NCBI GenBank assembly: GCA_965221145.1
Contig: OZ244877.1
Location: 868,001 to 932,000 of the forward strand
Source of the DNA: Bin5 sp965221145
Lineage (GTDB): Bacteria > Chloroflexota > Anaerolineae > Caldilineales > Caldilineaceae
Direction of reading: 5' to 3'
DNA: 64,000 bases
Shown here: one piece after another, positions 53,042-62,945 of the stretch
Layout of the letters: each line of letters starts with the position of its first letter
How positions within the stretch are numbered: position 1 is the first letter of the stretch
The notes under the pieces: model-generated
What the model was told of the DNA's origin: nothing
The model's input: the letters and a program-made list of their open reading frames with translations, nothing else
Databases searched by the model: none
Program-made: the position numbers and the translations under genes

Positions 53042-55930
53042 ATGTACCGTTCGAGGGAGACCGCTGTTGGCACGCGTCTTGCGGACCGGGATGAAAATCC
53101 CCCAATACCGCTTCTAAGGCGCCACGTCATCCTCAATCTGGGTGGTGACTGGCACTTCAAGATAGATCCCGAAGATGTAGGTGAAGCCGAAGGCTGGTTC
53201 AAACCCGGCGCCGTGCGGGGCAGACGTATCCCTGTCCCTGCGCCCTGGCAGTTCGTGTTTGAAGACTTGCGCCACTACGTAGGCTCGGTCTGGTACGAGC
53301 GCAGCTTCACCATCCCAGAGAAGTATAAGGACAGACGGATCGCTGTCGTATTCGTCTCCGTGGACTATCAGGCGAAGGTCTGGGTGAACGGCGAACCGGT
53401 CGGTGAGCACGTAGGCGGTTATTCTCCATTTGCGCTTGATATTTCTGCTCAGGTAAGAGGGGGGCAAGAGAACACGATCACGGTGAATGTGACGGATCAG
53501 GAGTGGGTGGACTTCAACGAGAACAACCACTGGAACGTACACATCAGTGGGATCTGGAGGGATGTGTGGGTTGAGGAGACGGGGAAGGCGCACATCTCCG
53601 ATATACACATTATTCCGGATGTAGATGCCTCTATGGCCAGAGTGTGGGTCAAGGTAAACGCCCCAGCCATGCCGGAGAAGGAACTGGGGCTTCAACTCCT
53701 GGTCAAGGCCCCGGAGGGACAGGCGTTCGCCATCAAAGGGGAACTGCTCGTGTCGGGAAGCGAAGCAGCTACGACTTTGAGCAGGCAGTTCGACGTCGCG
53801 ATAGAGAATCCTGTTCTGTGGGATGTGGAGAACCCGGTGCTGTATGAGGTGGAAGCCAGGCTGCTGAGCCGGGAAGGGGAGGTCGTGGACGTGGCCTCCA
53901 CCGATTTTGGAATGAGGAAGATAGAGGTCAAGGGAGCACGTATCTATTTGAATGGCAAGCCTGTCTACCTTTTCGGCGGTTTTCCTTTCATGCATGAACT
54001 GAATATCCCGCCGAAGTATCAGCATCCAACGGACGAAGATATCCAGCGCCAGATTATGCAGGCAAAAGAGTTGGGGATGAATTTCATCAGAAGCTATGGG
54101 AATCTGGAAGATCCACGTTATCTCTACTGGGCCGATCGCTTGGGCATACTACTGATGCTGAGCCCACCTTCCATGCATCAAGTGACCGAGGAATCATTGC
54201 AACGGTGGCGCCATGAATGGCGCGCCTTGATTATCAGGGACCGGAACCACCCTTCCGTCTTGATCTGGTCGTCGATCAATGAAAGTATGGGATTATACTA
54301 CGACGAAAACTGGGAGCTTCTTCCAGGGGCGACGGCCAGGGAGATATTAGAACGTGCATACGAGGAGGCCAAAGAGCTGGACCCCACTCGACCGACCATA
54401 GGCGACAGTTCCGGGGTACACATCAAGGGCGATATCCGGGACGCACACCCATATTACAAGCTCTCTCAATACGAGAACTGCAGACGGGATATGGAGAGCG
54501 TGAGGGCTCTTGGCCGACCCTATCTGATCACAGAGTTTGGGCCACACATCATGTTGCCGGACCTGGATAGGCTCAGAGCAGAGTGGGGCGAGAAACCATG
54601 GTGGATGGAAGAGTCAACACGGCTCAAGAAGCTCACCGGATACGAGCATAGCTGTGTGCATCCGGCCGGCTATGAGGAGCGCTTCTATAAGTGGGGGCTT
54701 GATGAAGTGTACGGCTCCTTCTCCAACATGGTAGACAAGAACGGATGGTTCATCCTCGCAGCCATCAAGTACCAGATCGAGCAGATTCGAAAGAACCCGG
54801 ACATTTCTGGGTACACGTACACCGATATGTCTGACAATACCGGCGCCCACACCGGCCTTATTGACTATTGGAGGGAAAAGAAGCCTTGGAGTGCCGAATA
54901 TGCGAAACTTCAGACGCCGGACCTGATCTTCATCGACTGGTCGCGGCTGAACTTCTGGTCGGGGGATGTATTCAAAGGGCAAGTGTACGTTTCTCACCTC
55001 AGCCGGCAGTCATTGAGAGGCCGTACAGTCACGTGGTGGCTGGAAGGCTTTGATCTTGAAGGCGAGATCCAGGCTGTATCTGTGAGAGACTTTGACGTAG
55101 AGCGAGTGGGAGAGATCGAATTCACCGTTCCAGCCGTAGAAGAAGGGACAATGGCGCGGCTCTTCGTGGCCCTAAAGAAAGATGAGCAGACGATCTCACA
55201 GAACTATGTAGATCTGCACTTCTTCCCCACAGCGTACAGGCAGCCGACAGTGACACAGAAGATCAACGTGCCACTGTGGCAAAGCCTGGGCTCTTTTGGA
55301 CAAGGCAACTCTAAGGTTCAGGCATGGAAAGGCATGGGATGGGAGGCCAGTAGTCTTACCTATAGACTGGGAATGGCCGGCTACGAGGTATTCCCCGGTC
55401 TGGATCCCGACAATCCCCTGGCCATCGTTACGACCATGGACGATGAGGTTGAGGCGTATCTGGCCAACGGCGGCACGGTCCTCCTGATCGAAACCGATTC
55501 AGGGTCGCAGGACTTTCTATCCCGCTTTGGCTTGAAGCTGGCGACAGAAGCGGGAGGCCCGTGCGAGTCCCAGTTTGTGCGCAAGTCTGGCGGGTTATTC
55601 GAGAGGGTTCCGTTCGACAATCCGTTGCTGTGGCCCTTCTACCGGGTTTTTGCCAGAAAAGCAATCCTGGGCCTGAAGCCTGAGCATAACCGCGATATCT
55701 TAGCCGGCTACTTCGGTCACTACATCACTTACCAGGTCAGGGAGGACGCGGAGTTGCACGGAGTAGGGGCGACCCTGACCCAGTTCCGATTCAAGCAAGG
55801 TCGGCTATTGATCACAACCTTTGACCTCTTCCGCACCATAGATGAGGACCCGGTGGCGGCCATTATGCTCCAAGACCTGGTGAGTTATGCGTTGAACTCC
55901 TTTGAACCGCAGACAGTACTGGAGTCGTAA
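53042..55930 (+). CDS. Glycoside hydrolase family 2 protein (beta-glucuronidase/galactosidase-like), copy A
   Basis: A 962-residue GH2 enzyme with no signal peptide: sugar-binding jelly-roll (about 25-185), immunoglobulin-like domain (190-285) and TIM barrel (290-600). The acid/base Glu is in WSSINES (about residue 412) and the nucleophile in LITEFGPH (about 495). A C-terminal region of about 350 residues ends in a domain shared with copy B (AILGLKPEHNRDILAGYFGH). Cytoplasmic, consistent with import of intact glycosides. GAAGGAG precedes ATG 53042. Confidence 0.9.
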   Translation: MYRSRETAVGTRLADRDENPPIPLLRRHVILNLGGDWHFKIDPEDVGEAEGWFKPGAVRGRRIPVPAPWQFVFEDLRHYVGSVWYERSFTIPEKYKDRRIAVVFVSVDYQAKVWVNGEPVGEHVGGYSPFALDISAQVRGGQENTITVNVTDQEWVDFNENNHWNVHISGIWRDVWVEETGKAHISDIHIIPDVDASMARVWVKVNAPAMPEKELGLQLLVKAPEGQAFAIKGELLVSGSEAATTLSRQFDVAIENPVLWDVENPVLYEVEARLLSREGEVVDVASTDFGMRKIEVKGARIYLNGKPVYLFGGFPFMHELNIPPKYQHPTDEDIQRQIMQAKELGMNFIRSYGNLEDPRYLYWADRLGILLMLSPPSMHQVTEESLQRWRHEWRALIIRDRNHPSVLIWSSINESMGLYYDENWELLPGATAREILERAYEEAKELDPTRPTIGDSSGVHIKGDIRDAHPYYKLSQYENCRRDMESVRALGRPYLITEFGPHIMLPDLDRLRAEWGEKPWWMEESTRLKKLTGYEHSCVHPAGYEERFYKWGLDEVYGSFSNMVDKNGWFILAAIKYQIEQIRKNPDISGYTYTDMSDNTGAHTGLIDYWREKKPWSAEYAKLQTPDLIFIDWSRLNFWSGDVFKGQVYVSHLSRQSLRGRTVTWWLEGFDLEGEIQAVSVRDFDVERVGEIEFTVPAVEEGTMARLFVALKKDEQTISQNYVDLHFFPTAYRQPTVTQKINVPLWQSLGSFGQGNSKVQAWKGMGWEASSLTYRLGMAGYEVFPGLDPDNPLAIVTTMDDEVEAYLANGGTVLLIETDSGSQDFLSRFGLKLATEAGGPCESQFVRKSGGLFERVPFDNPLLWPFYRVFARKAILGLKPEHNRDILAGYFGHYITYQVREDAELHGVGATLTQFRFKQGRLLITTFDLFRTIDEDPVAAIMLQDLVSYALNSFEPQTVLES

Positions 55931-56097
55931 TCCAAGTGATCCAGATACGCCAAGCTCTGTGGAGGCGCATAGTCCTTGCGCAGTTGGGCGTACATCGCGC
56001 GGCGGTTTTTTCGGGCCCATACCTCTGGCGAATAGCCGGCGGAACTGTATGGTTATTTGCGCCGGCATTGACTGCCTACCCATAGGAGAATACTTGT
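55931..56097. other. Spacer between GH2 paralogues with a gene scrap
   Basis: On the minus strand it encodes a short protein-like run (VWARKNRRAMYAQLRKDYAP, then PQSLAYLDHLDY), probably a remnant of an unidentified gene. No promoter recognised; GGAG lies 9 bp before the start of copy B. Confidence 0.35.
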
Positions 56098-59082
56098 ATG
56101 CCAAGTTCAGGGGAAAGCGCCGTTGGTAGACGTTCGGCAGACTATGGAATGCATGCCCCAATGCCGCTTCTGAAACGGCACGTCATCCTGGACCTGGGTG
56201 GCGACTGGCACTTCAAGGTGGACGCGGAGGATGTGGGTGAAGCCGAAGGCTGGTTCATTCCCGGCGCCGTGCGGGATAGACAGATCCCCGTCCCTGCGCC
56301 CTGGCAGTTCGTGTTCGACGACCTGCGCCATTACGTGGGGGCAGCCTGGTACGAGCGCAGCTTCAGCGTGTCGGGGGCCCACAGAGACAGGCGGGTCGCC
56401 GTCGTGTTCATCGCGGTGGACTACGCAGCCAAGGTGTGGGTGAACGGCACAGTGGTGGGCGAGCATGTGGGAGGCTATTCCCCTTTCGCCCTGGATATCT
56501 CCGAGCAGGTGCGGTTTGGGCAGGAGAACACACTGACGGTGAAGGTGACGGATTTGGAATGGGTGGACTTCAACGAGAACAACCACTGGAATGTACATGT
56601 CAGTGGCATCTGGCGGGATGTGTGGCTGGAAGAGACGGGTAAGGTATACCTGTCAGACATCCACGTCATCCCGGATGTGGATAAGTCCATGGCTGGGGTG
56701 TCTATCGAGGTAAACATACCGGCCATGGCAGAGGAGGAAGTGAGGCTCGAGGCGGTTGTCAAGGCGCCGAATGGACGGGTGTTCGCAGCTGAAGAGCAGA
56801 TGCTTGTGCCGGTCGGCGGGCGCCCCGCGCTCTTTAGTCGTGAGGTGAACATCAAGATCGACGATCCGATCCTTTGGGATCTGGACAATCCGGCACTGTA
56901 TGAGGTGGATGCCAAGCTGTTGGACCGGAAAGGAGCGGTGGTGGACGTGGCCTCGACAGACTTTGGGATGCGGAAGTTGGAGGCCAAAGGTCCGCGCATC
57001 TATCTCAACGATCGGCCTATCTACCTGTTTGGGGGCATGGATCTGATGCACGTCGGCATGAACATTGCGCCGGCGTACCAGCACCCGACGGACGAGGAGA
57101 TTAGGCATGAGATCGCCCTGGCCAAGGAGTTGGGTTTCAACTTTATTCGCAAAGTGGGGTGCCTGGAAGATCCGCGCTACATGTACTGGGCCGATCGACT
57201 GGGGATGCTGCTGATGTTGATGCCCCCGTGCATGCACCAGGTGACGGAGGAGTCACTTGAGCGCTGGTTTGACGAGTGGCGGGCGCTGATCATCCGCGAT
57301 CGCAACCATCCATCCGCCTTTATCTGGGCGCCGTTCAACGAGAGTTTCGGCCTCTATTACGATGGGAATTGGGACGTGCTCCCCGGGGCGACGGCCCGGG
57401 ACATCGTGGAGCGGGCCTACGACGAGGGCAAGGCGCTCGATCCCACCCGTCCCATCATCGACAACAGCAACGGCCACGGGCTGGGACACGTCAAGCACGA
57501 CATCGACGACGGCCACCCGTATTACAAGCTGTCGCAGTATGAGAATTGCAAGCGGCACATGGCGAACTTGAGAGCCACCAACAGACCGGTCGTGATTACC
57601 GAGTTCAACCCGCACATCATGGCCCCTGACCTGGAGCGATTGAAGGCCGAATGGGGGGGCAAGCCCTGGTGGCTAGAGGAGTCGACCCGGCTGAAGGGCA
57701 TGACGGGCTATGAACATAGCTGTGTACACCCGGCTGGCTTCGAGTCTCGCTACCGGCAGTGGGGGCTTGACGAGGTCTATGAAGGTTTCACTGATTTCAT
57801 GGAACGCCACGGCTGGTTGATCTACACCGCCATCAAGCACCAGATCGAACAGATCCGCAAGAACCCCGAAATATCGGGCTTCACCTACACCGATGTCTAT
57901 GACAACGTCGGCACACATACCGGGGTCATAAACTACTGGCGGGAAAAGAAGCCCTGGAGCGATGCCTACGCAAAGCTGCACGCGCCCGATCTGGTTTTTC
58001 TTGACTGGACTCGGCTGAACTGCTGGTCCGGTGACGTTTTCAAGGGCGAGGCCTATATTTCGCATCTCAGCCACCGGCCACTACACAACGCCACGCTCCA
58101 CTGGTGGCTGGAGGGTCACAATGTCGGCGGCCAGATCGAGAACGTCTCTGTGCCGGACTTCGACGCGGTGCGTCTGGGCGACATCCGATTCACAACGCCG
58201 CAGGTGTCAGAGGCGCGCGCCTTGCAGATCCGCCTGCGCTTTGAGCAGGACGGCGAAACGATTGCAGAGAATTATCAGGACATCTACGTCTACCCGCGCA
58301 CCTACATGCGGCCGATCGTCGAACGGCCGATTAACGTGCCCCTGTGGCAGAGCATGGGCTCCGCCAGAGGCGGTCGCATCGATTGGGAGCCGAACTTGCT
58401 GGGCGGGCTGGGTGGCGAGCCGGCTGTCGACGAGCGCAGCCGGGGCAAGGTTCCGGCGTGGAAAGGGATGGGCTGGGAACCCGATGGCCTGGCCTACCGT
58501 CTCAGCGTCGCCGGCTACGACGTCCACCCCGGGCTCGACCCCGAGATCCCGCTGGCAATCGTGACGACGATCGACGACGAGGTCGATGCCTACATGGCAG
58601 GTGGGGGCACTGTGCTGCTAGTGGACCCCGACCCGGCCACGCGTCGTTATCTTGCCAGGTTCGGCCTCAAGTTCGCGTCGGAAAACGGCGGCGCCTCCGA
58701 ATCGATGTTCATCCGCTCGGGCAGCGGCATTGGCTGGCGCGTGCCAGGGGGCAACCCGCTCGTCTGGCCCTATCACATGGTCTTTCCGGCCCAGGCGATC
58801 CTTGGCCTGAAGCCCGAGCAACACCACGACATGATCGGCGGCTATTTCGGCCACTACATTACCTTTCAGGTCACCGACGATCCCAAGTTGCACGGGCCGG
58901 GCGCGACCATCGCCCAGTTCCGCTACAAGCAAGGTCGGTTGCTCGTCACCACCTTCAATCTGTTCCGGCACATGGCGCCGGTGTCCCACGCCGATCCCGT
59001 GGCGGTCATCTTGTCCCAGGATTTGATCGCGTACGCGCTTGGGGCCTTCGACCCACAGACAATCCTGGTTGCAGAGAGTTGA
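56098..59082 (+). CDS. Glycoside hydrolase family 2 protein, copy B
   Basis: A 994-residue paralogue of the upstream GH2 gene, with the same domain order along almost the whole length. Catalytic motifs are WAPFNES (about residue 413) and VITEFNPHIM (about 499). It differs by a roughly 20-residue insertion after MGSARGGR and by the residue following the nucleophile motif (Asn in place of Gly), which may change specificity. A tandem duplication followed by divergence is the simplest reading. Confidence 0.9.
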   Translation: MPSSGESAVGRRSADYGMHAPMPLLKRHVILDLGGDWHFKVDAEDVGEAEGWFIPGAVRDRQIPVPAPWQFVFDDLRHYVGAAWYERSFSVSGAHRDRRVAVVFIAVDYAAKVWVNGTVVGEHVGGYSPFALDISEQVRFGQENTLTVKVTDLEWVDFNENNHWNVHVSGIWRDVWLEETGKVYLSDIHVIPDVDKSMAGVSIEVNIPAMAEEEVRLEAVVKAPNGRVFAAEEQMLVPVGGRPALFSREVNIKIDDPILWDLDNPALYEVDAKLLDRKGAVVDVASTDFGMRKLEAKGPRIYLNDRPIYLFGGMDLMHVGMNIAPAYQHPTDEEIRHEIALAKELGFNFIRKVGCLEDPRYMYWADRLGMLLMLMPPCMHQVTEESLERWFDEWRALIIRDRNHPSAFIWAPFNESFGLYYDGNWDVLPGATARDIVERAYDEGKALDPTRPIIDNSNGHGLGHVKHDIDDGHPYYKLSQYENCKRHMANLRATNRPVVITEFNPHIMAPDLERLKAEWGGKPWWLEESTRLKGMTGYEHSCVHPAGFESRYRQWGLDEVYEGFTDFMERHGWLIYTAIKHQIEQIRKNPEISGFTYTDVYDNVGTHTGVINYWREKKPWSDAYAKLHAPDLVFLDWTRLNCWSGDVFKGEAYISHLSHRPLHNATLHWWLEGHNVGGQIENVSVPDFDAVRLGDIRFTTPQVSEARALQIRLRFEQDGETIAENYQDIYVYPRTYMRPIVERPINVPLWQSMGSARGGRIDWEPNLLGGLGGEPAVDERSRGKVPAWKGMGWEPDGLAYRLSVAGYDVHPGLDPEIPLAIVTTIDDEVDAYMAGGGTVLLVDPDPATRRYLARFGLKFASENGGASESMFIRSGSGIGWRVPGGNPLVWPYHMVFPAQAILGLKPEQHHDMIGGYFGHYITFQVTDDPKLHGPGATIAQFRYKQGRLLVTTFNLFRHMAPVSHADPVAVILSQDLIAYALGAFDPQTILVAES

Positions 59083-59563
59083 TGCAACGTTTTCGACCGG
59101 AATCCATCTTCCGACTACAGGCAATCGATCCCGATCGGTTACGACCGAGATGCGACTGCCTGTGTCCGGGAGTGCTGGGCAAAGAGGCATCTTCAGGAGT
59201 ATCCTTACCGACCAGAGTTGATTGCTATCCTGTGAAACAGTGGCGAGATTGGCCGAGTGCGAAGAGAGTAGATTTTCGTGGTTATGAGTTGATGGCCCCA
59301 GGGGTGTGTCCCCATTTGGGCGCGCGTCGCACTCAGTCCCCTGGTCTGCCACGCGGAACTCCTTAGCGCGCCCGCCTTGTTGTTTCTCTGTTCTTCGGTG
59401 GGCGGGCGTTGGGGCCTCGCCCTGACGTGTAATATCCTGTGAATCCTGATTCAGACAATCGACACCCTCCCCCATTCATGGGGGGGAATTCTGGCTTCAT
59501 CAACGACTATCGCTGGCAGTACTGAGTAGATCCTGATTTGGGCCACACATATAGGAGAGCGCA
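59083..59563. other. Gap with hairpins, no supported gene
   Basis: Holds a CGCCCGCC/GGCGGGCG stem (about 59370-59410) and a CCCCCAT/ATGGGGG stem near 59470 that may terminate the GH2 operon. No reading frame with a start site is convincing. Confidence 0.5.
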
Positions 59564-59785
59564 ATGGCAGATGCGGCAAATCGTCATATAACTCCTATAG
59601 ACCTTCATTCCGTTACTGTTTCTGGGCCGTTGGATAGGCGCATCGGGCTTAGTCTCAGTCATCTCTTGGCGGTGAGGGATCGAATTCTGAGCGGCGAAGG
59701 CCATACCCAGACTTGGGGGGTTGATGGATTAGGCCGTTGGGTAGCTGCCGTAGCGGCAGCTACCGACTTCGTATGTTCACCGTGA
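59564..59785 (+). CDS. Short ORF, probable gene fragment
   Basis: 73 residues with a GGAG ribosome site. The sequence (RHITPIDLHSVTVSGPLDRR, then LGRWVAAVAAATDF) weakly resembles the N-terminus of a large glycosidase and stops abruptly after a GGTAGCTGCCG/CGGCAGCTACC palindrome. Possibly a truncated gene. Confidence 0.4.
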   Translation: MADAANRHITPIDLHSVTVSGPLDRRIGLSLSHLLAVRDRILSGEGHTQTWGVDGLGRWVAAVAAATDFVCSP

Positions 59786-59976
59786 TTTTCACTGACCGGC
59801 ACACGGGTGCGTCACTGCGCCATTTCCTGGAAGTCATTCGCAACCATGGCTACTCGAAGCGCGACGTGTTCGGCGAACCCGGCGGGCCGCTCCTCGGCAC
59901 GGCCACGCCCAATCGCAGGCGTCACCTGGAGCAGCTTCTGGAGCACATACCTGATGATGCTTGCGAGCTTGCGTAG
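59773..59976 (+). CDS. Short ORF of unknown family, possible fragment
   Basis: 67 residues from ATG 59773 (FTVIFTDRHTGASLRHFLEV, then SKRDVFGEPGGPLLGTATPN). It overlaps the previous ORF's end in another frame. It has protein-like composition, but no family or ribosome site is seen; it may be the tail of a lost gene. Confidence 0.3.
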   Translation: MFTVIFTDRHTGASLRHFLEVIRNHGYSKRDVFGEPGGPLLGTATPNRRRHLEQLLEHIPDDACELA

Positions 59977-60084
59977 ATTCGTGTCCCGCGCTTGCGCTTC
60001 GATGTAGAAACGTAAGGCAGCGTAGCCGCAGTCAAACCGATATCAACCTGACGAGCAGTGCGTGAACCTCACAAGGAGGCCTGT

Positions 60085-60807
60085 ATGGACATCGAGCAGC
60101 TGAAGGGGGAGCTGGATGAGTGTGGCTTCGTCATCATACACAACCTGATCTCGACTGCTGAAGCGGAGCGCATGGCAAAACGATTGATGGAGATCATGGG
60201 CCGGCAAGCGGATGCGGACAAGTTGGTTCAGAACCAGCGCGCCGTATGCAATCACGACGACCAGGACATATTCGTGCCTCTCGTTACGAACCCGGTTTAT
60301 CTTGAGTTGGCGCGTCACCTGCTTGGACCTGATTTTCAACTGGCCGAGGTTGGCGGACTCTGGATCAAACCGGGCGCGCCGGCGCCGAGCTTTCATGCCG
60401 ATGTGCCAGTGGGTTGGTTTCCGCAATCCGGCTTGCCGGTGCCGGACGCCTGCTTCATCACCAACAGTATCTGGATGCTGACCGATTTCAGCCGCGAGAA
60501 TGGCGCCACGCAGCTAATCCCCTACACCCACCACTCGCGCCGCGTGCCTCGACCCGGTGTGGACTACAAACAACATCGCGTGTCAGCCGAGGGGCCGGCA
60601 GGGTCTGTGGTCATCTTTCATGGCAGTGTCTGGCATCGCGGCGGGGCCAACGTAACGCAGGATAAACAGCGCGTGGGGTTGTCGATTCCCTTTCACGCCT
60701 ACTGGATGGACCCGGCGGCCGGAGGATGGCACTTGATGAAGCGCAGCGTGCGAGACCGGATGCCGCCGCAGGTCCAGCAGATGAGCAGGCGTGTAGTCGA
60801 GGGCTGA
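60085..60807 (+). CDS. Phytanoyl-CoA dioxygenase family protein (second)
   Basis: A 240-residue Fe(II)/2-oxoglutarate oxygenase with HAD in SFHADVPVGW and the distal His in VWHRGGANVT. A perfect AAGGAGG precedes ATG 60085. Not a close copy of the gene at 47060. The substrate is unknown; it lies at the edge of the glycoside-use island. Confidence 0.88.
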   Translation: MDIEQLKGELDECGFVIIHNLISTAEAERMAKRLMEIMGRQADADKLVQNQRAVCNHDDQDIFVPLVTNPVYLELARHLLGPDFQLAEVGGLWIKPGAPAPSFHADVPVGWFPQSGLPVPDACFITNSIWMLTDFSRENGATQLIPYTHHSRRVPRPGVDYKQHRVSAEGPAGSVVIFHGSVWHRGGANVTQDKQRVGLSIPFHAYWMDPAAGGWHLMKRSVRDRMPPQVQQMSRRVVEG

Positions 60808-61162
60808 TGAATGAACGCAAACACATCCGCGTCTTGAGACGCCCCGGCTCTGACAGCCTGCTGTAGAGGTGCATAGACGCGCCAACAATCATCTGCTCGC
60901 GTACGCCGACTAGCCTTGTTGCATCAATGCTAGCGCGCGGTGATGCTGGGAAACGTCATCCCAAATAAGAATTACTGCTTCTCAAGACAGAAAACGGACC
61001 TGGCTCCAGAGAAACAAGCTGGCGCCCGGCCAAGAGGAGCATCGGGAAGCGTTGTGTGGGCCTGAGAGGCGTCGACTCTCCGGTTGCCTTGACTTGCTCT
61101 TGCGACGTGTTCCTCGTGTGCCATCATTGCCGTGGTTCTGTCAATTCCCTTCAACTGAACTA
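60808..61162. other. Gap before the IS5-family element
   Basis: No gene with a start site. A reverse-strand open stretch next to the IS (IDRTTAMMAHEEHVARASQG) has some protein character and may be a gene interrupted by the insertion, but it was not recognised. Confidence 0.4.
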
Positions 61163-61984
61163 GGTCTCGTTGACGTTTGTTGTGTTTGGTCAAATCGGCG
61201 ACAATAGTAGGATGTCTACTAAGATCGCCAACGATGAGTGGCAGAAACTTTACGCATTCTTGCAAAGTCACCCTCGTGCCTATGCAGGGCAAGAGGAAAA
61301 GTGTCGACGTTTCGTTGAGGCAGTTCACTGGATTTTGCGTACCGGCGCGCAGTGGCGTGAACTGCCAGACGAATTTGGCAAGTGGAACAGCGTCTTCAAG
61401 CGCTACGCACGCTGGGAAGAGAACGGTGTTTGGGCGGACATGTTCACACAGTTCGCCCAAGAGCCTGACATGGCAGCCGTCATGCCCGACAGTACAGTTG
61501 TGCGCGCCCATATGTGCGCAGCGGGCGGGTCAAAAAAAGGGGGCGCCAGCCAGAACAGAGCCTAGGTCGGAGCCGGGGTGGATTCAGCAGCAAGATCCAT
61601 CTCCTCGTTGACGCCTTCGGCTTTCCCTCACGCTTCATCTTGACGGGCGGTGAACGCCATGACATCACCCAAGCTGAATCGTTGCTCGCTCCTTTCCACT
61701 TTGACGCTGTCATTGCCGACAAAGGCTATGATTCTGACCCTCTTCGTGCATTGCTCGAAGCCAAACAGGTCGAGGTGGTCATCCCATCTCGCCGCGATCG
61801 CAAGCAACAACGGGACTATGACCGACTGCGCTACAAAGAGCGCAACAACGTCGAGCGTTTCATCAACAAAATCAAGTGGTATCGACGCATTTTCACTCGC
61901 TATGAAAAGCTGGCACGACGTTTCATGGCATTCTTGCATCTTGCCGCTAACCTGATTTGGCTTAAACGAAACGTCAACGACTCC
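61163..61984 (+). mobile_element. IS5-family (IS427-like) insertion sequence, 822 bp
   Basis: Inverted ends GGTCTCGTTGACGTTTGTTG and GGAGTCGTTGACGTTTCGTT (the second read inverted), flanked by TA on both sides (61161-61162, 61985-61986). Two overlapping transposase ORFs are joined by an A7 slippery run. It appears complete. Confidence 0.9.
61212..61565 (+). CDS. IS427-like transposase, OrfA
   Basis: 117 residues: helical DNA-binding region (WQKLYAFLQSHPRAYAGQEE, WILRTGAQWRELP) and the first catalytic Asp in MPDSTVVRAH. Near its 3' end a CAAAAAAAGGGGG run (A7 at 61532-61538) allows a -1 shift into OrfB, the usual expression mode of this group. Confidence 0.88.
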   Translation: MSTKIANDEWQKLYAFLQSHPRAYAGQEEKCRRFVEAVHWILRTGAQWRELPDEFGKWNSVFKRYARWEENGVWADMFTQFAQEPDMAAVMPDSTVVRAHMCAAGGSKKGGASQNRA

Positions 61985-61987
61985 TAG
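61514..61987 (+). CDS. IS427-like transposase, OrfB
   Basis: The frame supplies the rest of the DDE core: LGRSRGGFSSKIHLLVD, the second Asp in ADKGYDSD, and the Glu region KERNNVERFINKIKW. It is in the -1 frame relative to OrfA and is normally made as an OrfAB fusion. Its stop codon TAG is formed by the flanking TA target plus the next G. Confidence 0.88.
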   Translation: MRSGRVKKRGRQPEQSLGRSRGGFSSKIHLLVDAFGFPSRFILTGGERHDITQAESLLAPFHFDAVIADKGYDSDPLRALLEAKQVEVVIPSRRDRKQQRDYDRLRYKERNNVERFINKIKWYRRIFTRYEKLARRFMAFLHLAANLIWLKRNVNDS

Positions 61988-62150
61988 GCTAAAGCCATCA
62001 TTTGTCAATCAAATCTCCTGCAAGAATCCCGATGCACTTGGGTCTACGCGAAATTTGACAAGACTTAGAAAAGGTGAGAACATATGTGCGAAAGAAGGCA
62101 TTGTGCCGACCGCTGTAGTCCTGAACTCAGATAATCCGTGAGGGCCTATC
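61985..62150. other. Short gap between the IS and the DUF5131 gene
   Basis: AT-richer than upstream DNA. No element recognised; no strong ribosome site precedes ATG 62151. Confidence 0.4.
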
Positions 62151-62945
62151 ATGCCATCCTCAATTGAATGGACAGACGAAACCTGGAATCCGGTCACTGG
62201 CTGTACGCGAGTGTCACCGGGTTGCGACCATTGTTACATGTACGCCCTCTATCCCCGCTTGAAGGGGATGAGTGTCCGGGGTTACGAGACGGGCCCGGAC
62301 GATGTCCGCCTTTTGCATGAGCGTCTGCAAGCTCCGCTGACCTGGAAGAAACCCCGCCGTGTCTTCGTAAATAGCATGTCCGACGTATTCCATCCCAAAG
62401 TGCCGTTCGACTATGTGCTTGAAATGTTTCTGGTGATGCAGGAGTCGTCCTTGCGGCACGGCCACATTTTTCAGATCCTGACGAAGCGACCGGGCCGGGC
62501 TGTCGATTGGTGGCAGAAACACGAACAACACTTTCCTGAAGGCTGGCCAGCACGTATCTGGATGGGCACGTCGGTTGAGAGTCAGAAATACGCGCCCAGA
62601 CTGACGGTGTTGGCTCGTGTGCCAGCACCCATTCGCTTTGTGTCGGCAGAGCCGTTGTTGGACCGCCTTGACCTGACCAATTGGCTGGAGAGAAGCGTGT
62701 TGCAGTGGGTGATCGTTGGCGGCGAAAGCGGTGCCGGCGCTAGAGCGATGGATCCGGACTGGGCGCGGTCGCTGCGCGATCAGTCGGTTTGCAATGGTGT
62801 AGCCTTTTTCCTAAAACAGTTAGGGGGCGTGCAGGATAAGCGGTCGGGAGAACGCGCTTTGTTGGATGGACAACTTTGGCACGAATATCCAACTTATGTG
62901 GGAGGAAAGAATTATGCCGCCCAAGGCAACAATATGGCAGCTTGA
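62151..62945 (+). CDS. DUF5131 (phage Gp37/Gp68 family) three-Cys protein
   Basis: A 264-residue protein with the family opening IEWTDETWNPVTGCTRVSPG, followed by CDHCY. The three Cys (18, 25, 28) form a radical-SAM-like cluster site. FVNSMSDVFHP, FQILTKRPGR, WMGTSVESQ and VIVGGESGAGAR are family motifs. The chemistry is unknown; the fold suggests a radical-SAM relative acting on nucleic acid. It overlaps the next gene by 32 bp, its standard partner. Confidence 0.9.
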   Translation: MPSSIEWTDETWNPVTGCTRVSPGCDHCYMYALYPRLKGMSVRGYETGPDDVRLLHERLQAPLTWKKPRRVFVNSMSDVFHPKVPFDYVLEMFLVMQESSLRHGHIFQILTKRPGRAVDWWQKHEQHFPEGWPARIWMGTSVESQKYAPRLTVLARVPAPIRFVSAEPLLDRLDLTNWLERSVLQWVIVGGESGAGARAMDPDWARSLRDQSVCNGVAFFLKQLGGVQDKRSGERALLDGQLWHEYPTYVGGKNYAAQGNNMAA

